A stretch of 64,000 nt of DNA from an uncultured Bacteroides sp. (GCF_937912035.1 NZ_CALDPF010000030.1:1-64000), one strand, 5' to 3'. Positions 23,841 to 32,426 are shown, numbered from the stretch's first letter. Made by a program: numbers and translations. Notes: generated by a model not told the origin, from the sequence alone.

Positions 23841-24833
23841 ATGTATAAATCAATCCTTCGTCCATTGCTCTTCCATATAGATGCGGAAGAAATTCACGAC
23901 AAAATTGTTAAAGTGCTTCAATTCTATCGTAATCTTACTCCTGTAAGAATGATTGTCAGATCAATATGTCATGCAGACACGGCAGGATGGAAATGGAGAA
24001 ACATGACTTTCAGAAATAGGGTAGGACTTTCAGCCGGTTTTGATAAGGCCGCCAGCTGTTTTGATGAACTTGGCGATTTAGGCTTTGGATTTATGGAAGT
24101 CGGTACCGTTACACCGGATGAGGTGAAAGGTAATCCTTCTCCACGTATATTTCGTTTACCAAAGGATAAGGCTCTTATTTCACGAACTGGATTTAATAAT
24201 CCAGGGAAAAAAGTATTCCTGGAAAATCTGAGAAGAAAGCAATCAGGGAAATATATTCTGGGTATCAACATTAACACTAATCATCCGGATAATGCGGAAC
24301 AGGCAATAACAGATATCCTGGATTTGTATCGCAACTTTAAAGATTATGCTGATTATTATACTATAAATTGGGGAAGTATTGCTCCGGAAATATTGAGTCA
24401 GGTACTAATGGCTTTATTAAAATGTAAACAGGAAAGCAATAAGCCGATTTTCCTGAAATTGCCGGCAGATCTTCCTCTTGAAAAGGCTGATGACGTTATT
24501 GGCTTTGCCGTTAAGCATCATATTGATGGTTTTATAGCATGTGGACCAAGCCAGGATCGTTCTTTGCTTACTAATTCAACACAGGCAGAGATAACTAAAG
24601 TTGGAGCTGGAGGTATAAGTGGAATGCCTGTAATGCAGAAATCTCTGAAAGTGGTAAAATATCTGTCCGAGCATGCACCAAAGGATATGCTGATTATTGG
24701 TGCCGGTGGCGTTATGACTCCTTCTGATGCTCAGGAAATGTTGAAAGCCGGTGCCCAACTGATACAAATCTACTCTGCATTTATTTACGAAGGTCCTTTT
24801 GTCGTGAAAAGAATAGCAAAAGCCTGCAAATGA
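23841..24833 (+). CDS. Dihydroorotate dehydrogenase-like flavoprotein (PyrD class 2 group) with altered active-site loop
   Basis: 330 residues. Seen: the class 2 N-terminal helices (LFHIDAEEIHDKIVKVL), GLSAGFDKAASCFDELGDLGFGFMEVGTVTP, GNPSPRIFRL, and the FMN-site IIGAGGVMTPSDAQEML with a YSAFIYEGP end, all typical of quinone-linked dihydroorotate dehydrogenase. Odd: the usual TINxSSPNT.GLR loop that holds the catalytic serine reads TINWGSIAPEIL and is shorter. Known: PyrD oxidises dihydroorotate to orotate in pyrimidine synthesis at the inner membrane. Inferred: either the cell's pyrD with an unusual loop or a paralogue with another substrate; whether a second pyrD exists cannot be seen here. 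Standing alone with its own promoter element. Confidence 0.75.
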   Translation: MYKSILRPLLFHIDAEEIHDKIVKVLQFYRNLTPVRMIVRSICHADTAGWKWRNMTFRNRVGLSAGFDKAASCFDELGDLGFGFMEVGTVTPDEVKGNPSPRIFRLPKDKALISRTGFNNPGKKVFLENLRRKQSGKYILGININTNHPDNAEQAITDILDLYRNFKDYADYYTINWGSIAPEILSQVLMALLKCKQESNKPIFLKLPADLPLEKADDVIGFAVKHHIDGFIACGPSQDRSLLTNSTQAEITKVGAGGISGMPVMQKSLKVVKYLSEHAPKDMLIIGAGGVMTPSDAQEMLKAGAQLIQIYSAFIYEGPFVVKRIAKACK

Positions 24834-24856
24834 GAATTCTCTTTATGCTTATCAGT

Positions 24857-25525
24857 TTATCCGTGATATTCGGTTATTGTTTCACTCGCCCATTCAATCA
24901 ATATGCGGCTGTACTCGGTAAAATCGTTTTCTTGAAAATCTGATGATGCTATATTTAATATCATAAGATCTTTGTCTGTGACATGCTCGGATAGGAGTTT
25001 CATCGAACCAATGTAAGAGCCTGTATCTAGAAAATATTTCATTCGTACGGTGAATCGGGCTACTTTGTACAGCCCCACTAATGTGTTAGAATCTTTTGCA
25101 TGAAGAAAATTGTGTGAACACGCATGATACAGGTTACAGGCTCCAGTCAAAACAGAGCGGCGTATGTCCTCATCACTAAACATATTTTGAAGATGTTCCA
25201 ATGAACCGATTATTGGTTTCGTGTCTAGAATAAGTTGAAGAAGATCCGATTTTTCCCAGTTCATAACTTCTTTTTCTCCGGATACGAATCCGCATATCAT
25301 GTCGTGTTCCTCGAAAGAATCAAGCATTGACTGGTAATTCTGTAAGTCCTTAAAATTTACTTCGTCAAGAATTATTACCACATCTATGTCGCTGCCGGTT
25401 GCTTGTTCGCCTCGTCCGTAACTGCCTTGTAGTCCAAAAAACTTAATTCTGTTGCCAAAGAGTGATAAAAGTCTCTCTTGAAATACTTTCAACCATTGTG
25501 TGATATTAAAATTGTTGTTTGTCAT
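24857..25525 (-). CDS. Nucleotidyltransferase domain protein
   Basis: 222 residues. Seen: the minimal nucleotidyltransferase motif GLQGSYGRGEQATGSDIDVVIIL at about 32-54 (GS followed by DxD), then an all-helical C-terminal half (DEDIRRSVLTGACNLYHACSHNFL, YKVARFTVRMKYFLDTG) resembling HEPN/kanamycin-nucleotidyltransferase-type helices. Known: relatives include aminoglycoside adenylyltransferases and antitoxin-like MNT proteins. It overlaps the upstream membrane gene by 20 bases. Resistance activity is possible but not shown by sequence; no HEPN partner toxin ORF adjoins it. Confidence 0.78.
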   Translation of the reverse strand: MTNNNFNITQWLKVFQERLLSLFGNRIKFFGLQGSYGRGEQATGSDIDVVIILDEVNFKDLQNYQSMLDSFEEHDMICGFVSGEKEVMNWEKSDLLQLILDTKPIIGSLEHLQNMFSDEDIRRSVLTGACNLYHACSHNFLHAKDSNTLVGLYKVARFTVRMKYFLDTGSYIGSMKLLSEHVTDKDLMILNIASSDFQENDFTEYSRILIEWASETITEYHG

Positions 25526-26156
25526 ATCGTTCCTCTCTTGAATTTAAATTGATGGATTCTAATACGGTTAATCCTTTCTTCATGTCCGATTCATTAATCA
25601 TTATCAATACTTGTTCAGCCGGTGATACAATAGGACCATATCCGCTTCTGATATTGTTCTTTAAAAAACAATCAATACCATTGTCCTTTAAGATTGATTC
25701 CATTAGCTGGCACTCCCATAATTCTCCGCGATATAGTTCTACTATTCTATTCTTTGTTTTATTTTTATATGAAGTCTTTTCTCTTGAAATTATGACAGGT
25801 GAAAACATTGTTGTCAGGATTACCAACATCCACAAATTCCCTGATAATGGATTATATGCTGATATGAGTTCTTCCATTGGTATCCCTGTCACAATGCCTG
25901 ATATAAATTCAAATATAACAGTTAGTAGCATCCATATTAAACCGGTTATGTAACTTTCTTTTCTGTTTAGGGCAACTAATCGTGGAAGAAGTAACCATGT
26001 GATAATCAGTATTATGATGCAGAGAATGACACCGCTTATGGTATTAGCCAATGCGGTATCAATATATCTTTCGAGTATATACTCTCTGAATCCACCATTA
26101 AGTATTGCAGAAGGAATGAAGCATAACCAAACGAGTATAGACTTAAGATATTTCAT
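25506..26156 (-). CDS. Membrane protein with C-terminal DUF2007 domain
   Basis: 216 residues from the ATG at 26156; the longer reading from 26258 would run deep into the SDR gene. Seen: three or four membrane helices (about 5-20, 30-55, 65-90, 100-122), then a DUF2007 signal-transducer-like domain (about 135-205: VELYRGELWECQLMESILKDNGIDCFLKN). Known: DUF2007 is a PII-like fold of unproven function that appears with membrane domains. It starts 7 bases after the SDR stop and overlaps the nucleotidyltransferase start by 20 bases, so the three genes are one operon. Confidence 0.75.
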   Translation of the reverse strand: MKYLKSILVWLCFIPSAILNGGFREYILERYIDTALANTISGVILCIIILIITWLLLPRLVALNRKESYITGLIWMLLTVIFEFISGIVTGIPMEELISAYNPLSGNLWMLVILTTMFSPVIISREKTSYKNKTKNRIVELYRGELWECQLMESILKDNGIDCFLKNNIRSGYGPIVSPAEQVLIMINESDMKKGLTVLESINLNSREERYDKQQF

Positions 26157-26163
26157 ATATATA

Positions 26164-26925
26164 TTATTTTTGTCTATGACATATAGTTCCCGTGGCCTGA
26201 TAAGTAGGCATAACCAAAATTTCTGCAATTTGAACATGAGCTGGTGCTGATGCAGCATAATAAACCACTTCAGCTATGTCATCACCATTAAGAGGTTTTA
26301 AGCCATTGTAAACTGCATTTGCTTTGTCCTTGTCACCACGGAAACGGATAACGGAGAAGTTTGTTTCCACCATTCCGGGTTTGATATTGGTTACTCTTAA
26401 CGGAGTGTCAACGAGGTCTATGCGAAGTCCGTCGGACAGTGCTTTTACTGCGGCTTTGGTTGCGCAATATACGCTACCGCCTGCATATGCTGCGTCACCG
26501 GCAATGGAACCTATATTAATAATATGTCCGCATCCTCGTTCCACCATTCCAGGCACAATCATGCGTGTCATTGCCAGAAGTCCTTTTATGTTCGTGTCAA
26601 TCACTATGTCCCATTCGTCCAATGAACCTTCGTGCTCTTTGTCAACTCCCAATACCAGTCCGGCATTGTTTATAAGAACATCAATGTTTTTCCATTCCCC
26701 TTGAAGGGAGTCTATGGCATTGCGCATTTCTTCACGGTTTCGTACGTCAAACGGAAGAGTTACGACTTCTGTACCCGTTTTTTCAAGTTCCTGTTTCAGA
26801 CTTTCCAATTTTTCTATATTTCGTCCGTTCAGTATAAGTTTACTTCCCATTGCTGCGAATTTTCTTGCGCAGCCTTCACCGATTCCGCTTGTGGCGCCGG
26901 TAATTAAGATTGTTTTTCCTTTCAT
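26164..26925 (-). CDS. Short-chain dehydrogenase/reductase (YdfG-like)
   Basis: 253 residues. Seen: cofactor motif TGATSGIGEG (7-16), the NNAG element (INNAGLVLG), the catalytic Ser-Tyr-Lys (NIGSIAGDAAYAGGSVYCATKAA) and an IKPGMVETNFS segment. Length and motifs fit the classical SDR group close to YdfG/serine 3-dehydrogenase. Known: YdfG-type enzymes reduce 3-hydroxy acids or malonic semialdehyde with NADP. An Arg at the end of beta-2 (NGRNIEK) suggests NADP preference. First gene of a three-gene operon with the DUF2007 and nucleotidyltransferase genes. Confidence 0.9.
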   Translation of the reverse strand: MKGKTILITGATSGIGEGCARKFAAMGSKLILNGRNIEKLESLKQELEKTGTEVVTLPFDVRNREEMRNAIDSLQGEWKNIDVLINNAGLVLGVDKEHEGSLDEWDIVIDTNIKGLLAMTRMIVPGMVERGCGHIINIGSIAGDAAYAGGSVYCATKAAVKALSDGLRIDLVDTPLRVTNIKPGMVETNFSVIRFRGDKDKANAVYNGLKPLNGDDIAEVVYYAASAPAHVQIAEILVMPTYQATGTICHRQK

Positions 26926-26951
26926 ACTATATTGTTTATTGAGTTGTATTT

Positions 26952-27857
26952 TCAGAATCGTTCATCATTCGGTCTATCGTTCACAAATTTCTGCGGTTTC
27001 TCAGTTTTCAGTTTTGCACCGCAGTATTTGCAGTATATGGCTTCAAAATCGTGTCCGTCGCGGTTGCAGCGTGGACATTTGCGTTTTTCCTGTTTCTTGT
27101 GTTCGCTCACCATTGTGGCGGAAACTATACCCGTAGGCACGGCTATTATGGTGTAACCTATAAGCATTATCACTGCGGAGATGAAACGGCCTACGGCAGT
27201 TACCGGAGTGATGTCTCCGTAACCTACAGTAGTCATTGTTACTATAGCCCAGTATATACTGTTGGGAATATTGTTGAAGCCTGAGTCCGGCACGTCGCCC
27301 TCTATCATGTACATCACTGTTCCCATCGAAGTGACAAGTATAAGTACAAAGAAAAAGAATATAAGTATCTTTGGAGCGCTAATCCACAGCGAACGAAGGA
27401 GTAGGTTACCTTCGTTTATAAAAGTGAACAGTTTGAAAATACGGAATATTCGTATCAGTCGGAAAGCACGTATTACGAGGAGGTAATGCGAGCCGGCAAC
27501 GAAGAAACTCATATATACGGGCAGTGTAGCCAAAAGGTCAACGATACCGAAAAAACTGAAGATGTATTTCTTAGGTTGTTTCAGGCAATATATTCTTGCC
27601 AGATATTCAAATGTGAAAAACAATGTCAGAAGATATTCCAAAATTCTTAGAACAAGATAAGCTGAGTGAGGGAATATGTGCATACTTTCAAGAATAACCA
27701 AAAGTACGCTAAGCGTGATGCTGCCTATAAGTATTATGTCGAAAAGTTTTCCACGTTTGGTGTCCGATTCGAATACTATTGAATATATTTTCTCTTTCAG
27801 CTCTTCGTTATGCAGAAAATGGTGCCAGTGTTGATATATTTTATAGATGAATTTCAT
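26952..27857 (-). CDS. Voltage-gated-type potassium channel with C-terminal zinc ribbon
   Basis: 301 residues from the ATG at 27857; a -7 element at 27885-27892 lies between this ATG and the one at 27896, supporting the shorter form. Seen: six membrane helices from about 40 to 240, an S4-like helix with regularly spaced arginines (VIRAFRLIRIFRIFKL), the selectivity filter TMTTVGYGDI, S6, and a cytoplasmic tail with a CPRCNRDGHDFEAIYCKYCGAKL zinc ribbon. Known: KvAP-like channels pass K+ on depolarisation. The ribbon is an addition to the usual layout and may sense metal or redox. Monocistronic. Confidence 0.88.
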   Translation of the reverse strand: MKFIYKIYQHWHHFLHNEELKEKIYSIVFESDTKRGKLFDIILIGSITLSVLLVILESMHIFPHSAYLVLRILEYLLTLFFTFEYLARIYCLKQPKKYIFSFFGIVDLLATLPVYMSFFVAGSHYLLVIRAFRLIRIFRIFKLFTFINEGNLLLRSLWISAPKILIFFFFVLILVTSMGTVMYMIEGDVPDSGFNNIPNSIYWAIVTMTTVGYGDITPVTAVGRFISAVIMLIGYTIIAVPTGIVSATMVSEHKKQEKRKCPRCNRDGHDFEAIYCKYCGAKLKTEKPQKFVNDRPNDERF

Positions 27858-27884
27858 GTCGTCTTCATGTTCAGTTTGATAGGA

Positions 27885-27892
27885 CAAAGTTA
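27885..27892 (-). promoter_or_regulatory. Candidate -7 promoter element of the channel gene
   Basis: TAACTTTG on the minus strand fits TAnnTTTG and lies 27 bases before the ATG at 27857, downstream of the alternative ATG at 27896. No -33 element was identified. Confidence 0.45.
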
Positions 27893-28088
27893 ACAATAAA
27901 TTATAATGTATTGATGTTATTATATTAAGAATAATAACAAAACATTTGCTTTGGGCATGAAACGGTAATTTTAGTGTACTTTTCTATTTGTTTTATGTAA
28001 ATGTTGCTGTATAAAACTTCCGATATGTCGCAAAACTTCGAAAAAAAATGATATTTGATATTTTTATTCAAAAAAAAGTGTCATTTTA

Positions 28089-28119
28089 TTTGTTTGTTTC
28101 AAAATTCCCTTTACCTTTG
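28089..28119 (+). promoter_or_regulatory. Promoter of the ilv leader and operon
   Basis: TTTG (28089-28092), a 19-base spacer, and TACCTTTG (28112-28119): both elements match the Bacteroides consensus. Transcription would start near 28126, about 24 bases before the leader ORF. Confidence 0.75.
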
Positions 28120-28149
28120 CAATCGTAATAACAAAATAAAAAGAAAAGT

Positions 28150-28245
28150 ATGAAAGCAACTAACATTATTATTAACCTGGCAGTCCTGCATATTATTCGC
28201 GTCGTGGTCCTGGAACCAAGAGGTGAGGAAGGTTCATGTATGTAG
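28150..28245 (+). CDS. Ile/Val/Leu-rich leader peptide of the ilv attenuator
   Basis: A 31-codon ORF, too short for ordinary gene calling. Seen: residues 6-21 hold 12 branched-chain residues (5 Ile, 4 Val, 3 Leu), including III at 6-8, LAVL at 10-13 and IIRVVVL at 15-21; the rest is ordinary and ends in TAG at 28243-28245. It follows a consensus promoter and precedes a terminator and ilvD. Known: in enterobacteria such leaders (ilvL, ivbL) make transcription depend on ribosome stalling at Ile, Val and Leu codons when charged tRNA is scarce. Inferred: the same mechanism here; the overlapping RNA folds described separately support it. The peptide itself likely has no function beyond being translated. 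Confidence 0.88.
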   Translation: MKATNIIINLAVLHIIRVVVLEPRGEEGSCM

Positions 28246-28303
28246 TTGCATATATATGATATTGATGAAAGCCTTTCTCACATTTGTATGGGAAAGGCTT
28301 TTT
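28213..28303 (+). promoter_or_regulatory. ilv transcription attenuator (pause, antiterminator and terminator folds)
   Basis: Three mutually exclusive pairings are visible. Pause stem: GAACC (28213-28217) with GGTTC (28231-28235). Antiterminator: GAGGAAGG (28225-28232) with CCTTTCTC (28272-28279), 8 pairs including one G-U. Terminator: AAAGCCTTTC (28268-28277) with GAAAGGCTTT (28292-28301), then a short T run. A ribosome stalled on the Ile/Val/Leu codons leaves 28225-28232 free and favours read-through; one that reaches the stop at 28245 covers it and favours termination. Confidence 0.82.
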
Positions 28304-28326
28304 GATTAAATAAGGAGAGATAAAAA

Positions 28327-30129
28327 ATGAAAAATGAGTTACGCAGTTCGATGAGCACACAGGGCCGACGCATGGCTGGTGCAAGAGCATTATGGGTGGC
28401 AAATGGAATGAAAAAGGAAATGATGGGTAAACCTATCATAGCTATTGTGAATTCATTTACACAATTCGTTCCGGGACATACACATTTGCATGAGATAGGT
28501 CAGCAGGTGAAAGAGGAAATAGAGAAACTCGGATGCTTTGCTGCTGAGTTCAACACTATCGCGATAGACGACGGTATAGCAATGGGACACGACGGTATGT
28601 TGTATTCGCTGCCATCGAGAGATATTATTGCCGACAGTGTGGAATATATGGTGAACGCTCATAAGGCTGATGCTATGGTCTGCATTTCAAACTGCGACAA
28701 GATCACTCCGGGTATGCTTATGGCTTCCATGCGACTGAATATTCCTACGGTGTTCGTGTCAGGCGGTCCGATGGAAGCAGGAGAGTGGGGTGGTCAGCAT
28801 CTTGACCTGATAGATGCGATGATTAAGTCTGCCGACCCGACAGTGAGCGACGAGGATGTGGATCAGATAGAAAGACATGCATGTCCGGGATGCGGATGCT
28901 GCTCGGGTATGTTTACTGCAAACTCAATGAACTGTCTGAATGAGGCTATCGGGCTGGCTCTTCCGGGCAACGGAACGATAGTTGCGACTCACGAAAACCG
29001 CAAGCAGTTGTTCAAGGATGCTGCGGCTCTCATCGTAAAAAATGCTTATAAATATTATCAGGACGGTGACGAAAGCGTATTGCCAAGGAGCATCGCTACA
29101 CGTCAGGCTTTCCTTAATGCAATGACACTTGATATTGCTATGGGCGGTTCTACAAATACAGTGCTTCACCTGCTGGCAATAGCCCATGAGGCAGAGGTGG
29201 ATTTCACAATGGATGATATCGACATGTTGTCACGCCGTGTGCCTTGTCTCTGCAAGGTAGCTCCAAACACTCAGAAATATCACATTCAGGATGTGAACAG
29301 AGCGGGAGGTATAATGAATATCCTTGCACAGCTGAACAAGGGCGGTCTGCTCGATACATCGGTTTCGCGTGTGGACGGTATGACACTGGCTGAGGCTATT
29401 GCAAAATATGATATTTCGGCTGAAAATATTGATGCTGAAGCAAAAAGAATTTATACAAGCGCTCCGGGCGGAAAGTTCTCTATAAAACTTGGCTCGCAGG
29501 GCAATTATTATAAGGAACTCGATACAGACCGTGCTACAGGATGTATCCGAGATTTGGAACATGCCTACAGCAAAGATGGTGGACTGGCAGTGCTGAAAGG
29601 TAATATAGCGCAGGACGGATGTGTGGTGAAGACTGCCGGTGTGGACGAAAGCATCTGGAAGTTCTCAGGACCTGCAAAGGTGTTCGACTCTCAGGAATCG
29701 GCTTGCGAAGGTATCCTCGGCGGAAAGGTTGTAAGCGGAGATGTGGTGGTCATCACTCACGAAGGTCCTAAGGGTGGTCCTGGAATGCAGGAGATGCTTT
29801 ATCCTACATCGTATATAAAATCAAAACATCTCGGTAAGGAATGTGCGTTAATTACCGACGGACGTTTCAGTGGCGGTACATCGGGATTGAGTATCGGACA
29901 TATATCTCCTGAAGCGGCTGCCGGAGGAAATATCGGCAAGATTGTTGACGGTGATATCATCGAAATAGATATACCGAACCGCAGTATCAATGTAAAACTT
30001 TCGGATGAAGAACTTGCCGCACGTCCGATGACACCTGTCACTCGTGACCGCAAGGTGTCTAAGGCACTCAAGGCTTACGCAAGCATGGTAAGTTCGGCTG
30101 ATAAGGGTGGAGTAAGAATTGTTGACTAA
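28327..30129 (+). CDS. ilvD: Dihydroxy-acid dehydratase
   Basis: 600 residues. Seen: Fe-S ligand cysteines in ISNCDKITPGM and CPGCGCCSGMFTANSMNCL, the MGGSTNTVLH active-site region, and GGRFSGGTSGLSIGHISPEAAAGG-type sequence near the C-terminus (TDGRFSGGTSG). Known: catalyses the third step of Ile and Val synthesis, removing water from dihydroxy acids, with an oxygen-sensitive Fe-S cluster. An AGGAG-like ribosome site (AAGGAGAG) precedes the ATG. First structural gene after the attenuator; 13 bases separate its stop from ilvB. Confidence 0.97.
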   Translation: MKNELRSSMSTQGRRMAGARALWVANGMKKEMMGKPIIAIVNSFTQFVPGHTHLHEIGQQVKEEIEKLGCFAAEFNTIAIDDGIAMGHDGMLYSLPSRDIIADSVEYMVNAHKADAMVCISNCDKITPGMLMASMRLNIPTVFVSGGPMEAGEWGGQHLDLIDAMIKSADPTVSDEDVDQIERHACPGCGCCSGMFTANSMNCLNEAIGLALPGNGTIVATHENRKQLFKDAAALIVKNAYKYYQDGDESVLPRSIATRQAFLNAMTLDIAMGGSTNTVLHLLAIAHEAEVDFTMDDIDMLSRRVPCLCKVAPNTQKYHIQDVNRAGGIMNILAQLNKGGLLDTSVSRVDGMTLAEAIAKYDISAENIDAEAKRIYTSAPGGKFSIKLGSQGNYYKELDTDRATGCIRDLEHAYSKDGGLAVLKGNIAQDGCVVKTAGVDESIWKFSGPAKVFDSQESACEGILGGKVVSGDVVVITHEGPKGGPGMQEMLYPTSYIKSKHLGKECALITDGRFSGGTSGLSIGHISPEAAAGGNIGKIVDGDIIEIDIPNRSINVKLSDEELAARPMTPVTRDRKVSKALKAYASMVSSADKGGVRIVD

Positions 30130-30142
30130 AAAGCATATACAT

Positions 30143-31843
30143 ATGAAAGAGAAAATATCAGGTGGTGAAGCATTGATGCGCTCGCTGGAGCATCAGGGAG
30201 TAAAGACTATCTTCGGTTATCCCGGAGGAGCGATAATGCCTGTATTCGATGCTTTATATGATCATAGAGATAAACTTAACCATATATTGGTACGTCACGA
30301 ACAGGGTGCTGCCCATGCCGCACAGGGATTTGCCAGAGTTTCCGGTGAAGTGGGTGTATGTCTGGTGACAAGTGGCCCTGGAGCGACAAATACCATAACA
30401 GGTGTAGCTGATGCAATGATAGACAGTACACCTATCGTGGTGATAGCAGGACAGGTCGGATCAGGTCTTCTCGGTACTGACGCTTTTCAGGAGGTTGACC
30501 TTGTCGGTATCACCCAGCCTATTTCAAAATGGAGCTATCAGATACGCCGTGCAGAGGATGTGGCTTGGGCTGTGGCAAGAGCTTTCTATATTGCCCGTTC
30601 AGGACGTCCGGGACCTGTGGTTCTCGATTTTGCGAAGAATGCCCAGATAGAAATGACGGATTACGAACCGGTGGATGTTGATTTCATTCGCAGTTACGAT
30701 CCTGATCCGGAAACAGATCCTAAGGCTTTGGCTGAGGCTGTAAGACTTATCAATGAGTCTCAGAAACCTCTGGTTCTCGTAGGGCAGGGAGTTGAATTAG
30801 GTAATGCTCAGGAAGAGTTGCTGAAGTTTGTAGAAAAAGCTGATATCCCTTGCGGATGCACATTGTTGGGACTTTCGGCAATGCCTTCCGCTCATCCGCT
30901 GAACAAGGGTATGCTGGGAATGCACGGAAATCTCGGTCCTAATGTAAAGACCAACGAATGTGATGTGCTGATAGCTGTAGGTATGCGTTTCGACGACCGT
31001 GTGACAGGAAAACTTGAAACATATGCCAAACAGGCTAAGGTGATACATCTTGACGTTGATCCTTCAGAGATAGGCAAGAACGTACCTGTACATGTCCCGG
31101 TGCTTGGTGACTGCAAACGTACTTTAGATCTTCTTACCGAACTTATCCAGCCTAACAAACATACTGCATGGATTGACAGTTTTAGCCAGTATGAACAACA
31201 GGAATTCGACAAGGTAATCAAACGCGAGGTTTATCCTGAAAACGGTCCGATAAATATGGGTGAGGTAGTAAACGCTGTCAGTGAGGCTACAAACCATGAA
31301 GCGATATTGGTGACAGACGTTGGTCAGAATCAGATGATGGCATGCCGATACTTCAAGTTTACTAAGAGTAGAAGTGTGGTTACTTCAGGTGGTATGGGAA
31401 CAATGGGATTCTGTATCCCGGCAGCCATAGGAGCTACATTCGGTCGTCCGGACCGTACTGTATGTGCGATAATGGGCGACGGTGGTCTTCAGATGACAAT
31501 GCAGGAACTCGGTACAATCATGGAACAGAAGGCTCCGGTCAAGATGATTCTGATGAATAACAACTATCTGGGAAATGTACGTCAGTGGCAGGCAATGTTC
31601 TTCAACAGAAGATATTCGTTCACTCCGATGATGAATCCTGACTATATGCAGATAGCTTCGGCATATGGTATTCCTTCAAGGAGAGTAATAGAGCGTGAAG
31701 AACTTAAAGACGGAATAAAGGAAATGCTCGCTACAGACGGTCCGTTCCTTCTTGAGGTCTGTGTGGTGGAAGAGGGTAATGTATTGCCGATGACTCCTCC
31801 GGGAAGCTCGGTTAACTATATGATGATGGATTTGGATTGCTAA
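30143..31843 (+). CDS. ilvB: Acetolactate synthase large subunit
   Basis: 566 residues from the ATG at 30143, where MKEKISGGEALM matches the family start; an upstream ATG at 30119 overlaps ilvD. Seen: FGYPGGAIMPVFDAL, the catalytic Glu of RHEQGAAHAAQGFAR, and the thiamine-diphosphate site GDGGLQMTMQELGT..NNNYLG. Known: condenses two pyruvates, or pyruvate with 2-ketobutyrate, in the first common step of Val/Leu and Ile synthesis. The small regulatory subunit follows 18 bases later. Full length, no oddities. Confidence 0.97.
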   Translation: MKEKISGGEALMRSLEHQGVKTIFGYPGGAIMPVFDALYDHRDKLNHILVRHEQGAAHAAQGFARVSGEVGVCLVTSGPGATNTITGVADAMIDSTPIVVIAGQVGSGLLGTDAFQEVDLVGITQPISKWSYQIRRAEDVAWAVARAFYIARSGRPGPVVLDFAKNAQIEMTDYEPVDVDFIRSYDPDPETDPKALAEAVRLINESQKPLVLVGQGVELGNAQEELLKFVEKADIPCGCTLLGLSAMPSAHPLNKGMLGMHGNLGPNVKTNECDVLIAVGMRFDDRVTGKLETYAKQAKVIHLDVDPSEIGKNVPVHVPVLGDCKRTLDLLTELIQPNKHTAWIDSFSQYEQQEFDKVIKREVYPENGPINMGEVVNAVSEATNHEAILVTDVGQNQMMACRYFKFTKSRSVVTSGGMGTMGFCIPAAIGATFGRPDRTVCAIMGDGGLQMTMQELGTIMEQKAPVKMILMNNNYLGNVRQWQAMFFNRRYSFTPMMNPDYMQIASAYGIPSRRVIEREELKDGIKEMLATDGPFLLEVCVVEEGNVLPMTPPGSSVNYMMMDLDC

Positions 31844-31861
31844 CGAGTAGGAGGATTAAAA

Positions 31862-32413
31862 ATGGAAAATAAGACATTATATACTATCATAGTTCATTCG
31901 GAAAACATAGCCGGTTTGCTTAATCAGGTGACTGCCGTTTTTACACGCCGACAGATTAACATCGAAAGCCTTAACGTGTCGGCTTCCTCAATAGCCGGTG
32001 TACATAAATATACAATCACTTGCTGGACCACTGCAGATATTGTGGAGAAGGTCGTACGCCAGATAGAGAAGAAGATGGATGTCATTCAGGCACACTATTT
32101 TACCGATAAGGAAATCTTCCAGCGTGAGGTGGCTATGTACAAGGTATCTACACCGGAGTTTCAGAATAATCCTGAGGCATCAAAGGTTGTAAGAAGATTT
32201 AACGCCCATATAGTTGAGGTCAATCCGGTGTTCTCTATAATAGAGATGGTGGGTATGAGCGATGAGATAACATTCTTGTACGAGGATTTGAAGAGACTTA
32301 AATGTGTACTTCAGTTCGTACGTTCTGGAAGAATAGCGGTATCAACCAGTTGTTTTGAACGTGTGAACGAGTATCTTGCTCACCGTGAGGAAAGATATAA
32401 AAAAGGACTTTAA
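31862..32413 (+). CDS. ilvN: Acetolactate synthase small (regulatory) subunit
   Basis: 183 residues. Seen: N-terminal ACT domain (YTIIVHSENIAGLLNQVTAVFTRRQINIESLNV, about 5-40) and the C-terminal half typical of the long IlvN/IlvH form (VRRFNAHIVEVNP, IEMVGMSDEITFLYEDL, VRSGRIAVS). Known: binds valine and confers feedback control and higher activity on the catalytic subunit. RBS GGAGG at 31850-31854 is unusually strong for this genome. Co-transcribed with ilvB and, 13 bases on, the thioesterase. Confidence 0.95.
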   Translation: MENKTLYTIIVHSENIAGLLNQVTAVFTRRQINIESLNVSASSIAGVHKYTITCWTTADIVEKVVRQIEKKMDVIQAHYFTDKEIFQREVAMYKVSTPEFQNNPEASKVVRRFNAHIVEVNPVFSIIEMVGMSDEITFLYEDLKRLKCVLQFVRSGRIAVSTSCFERVNEYLAHREERYKKGL

Positions 32414-32426
32414 AACATTTCTTGTT

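Noticed and set aside
24857..25525. Nucleotidyltransferase as an MNT antitoxin of a HEPN/MNT pair
   Set aside because: No neighbouring HEPN toxin ORF is present, and the protein is longer than typical MNT antitoxins.
28190..28310. The hairpin region before ilvD as a riboswitch
   Set aside because: The stems and the Ile/Val/Leu leader explain it as an attenuator; no conserved aptamer core was seen.
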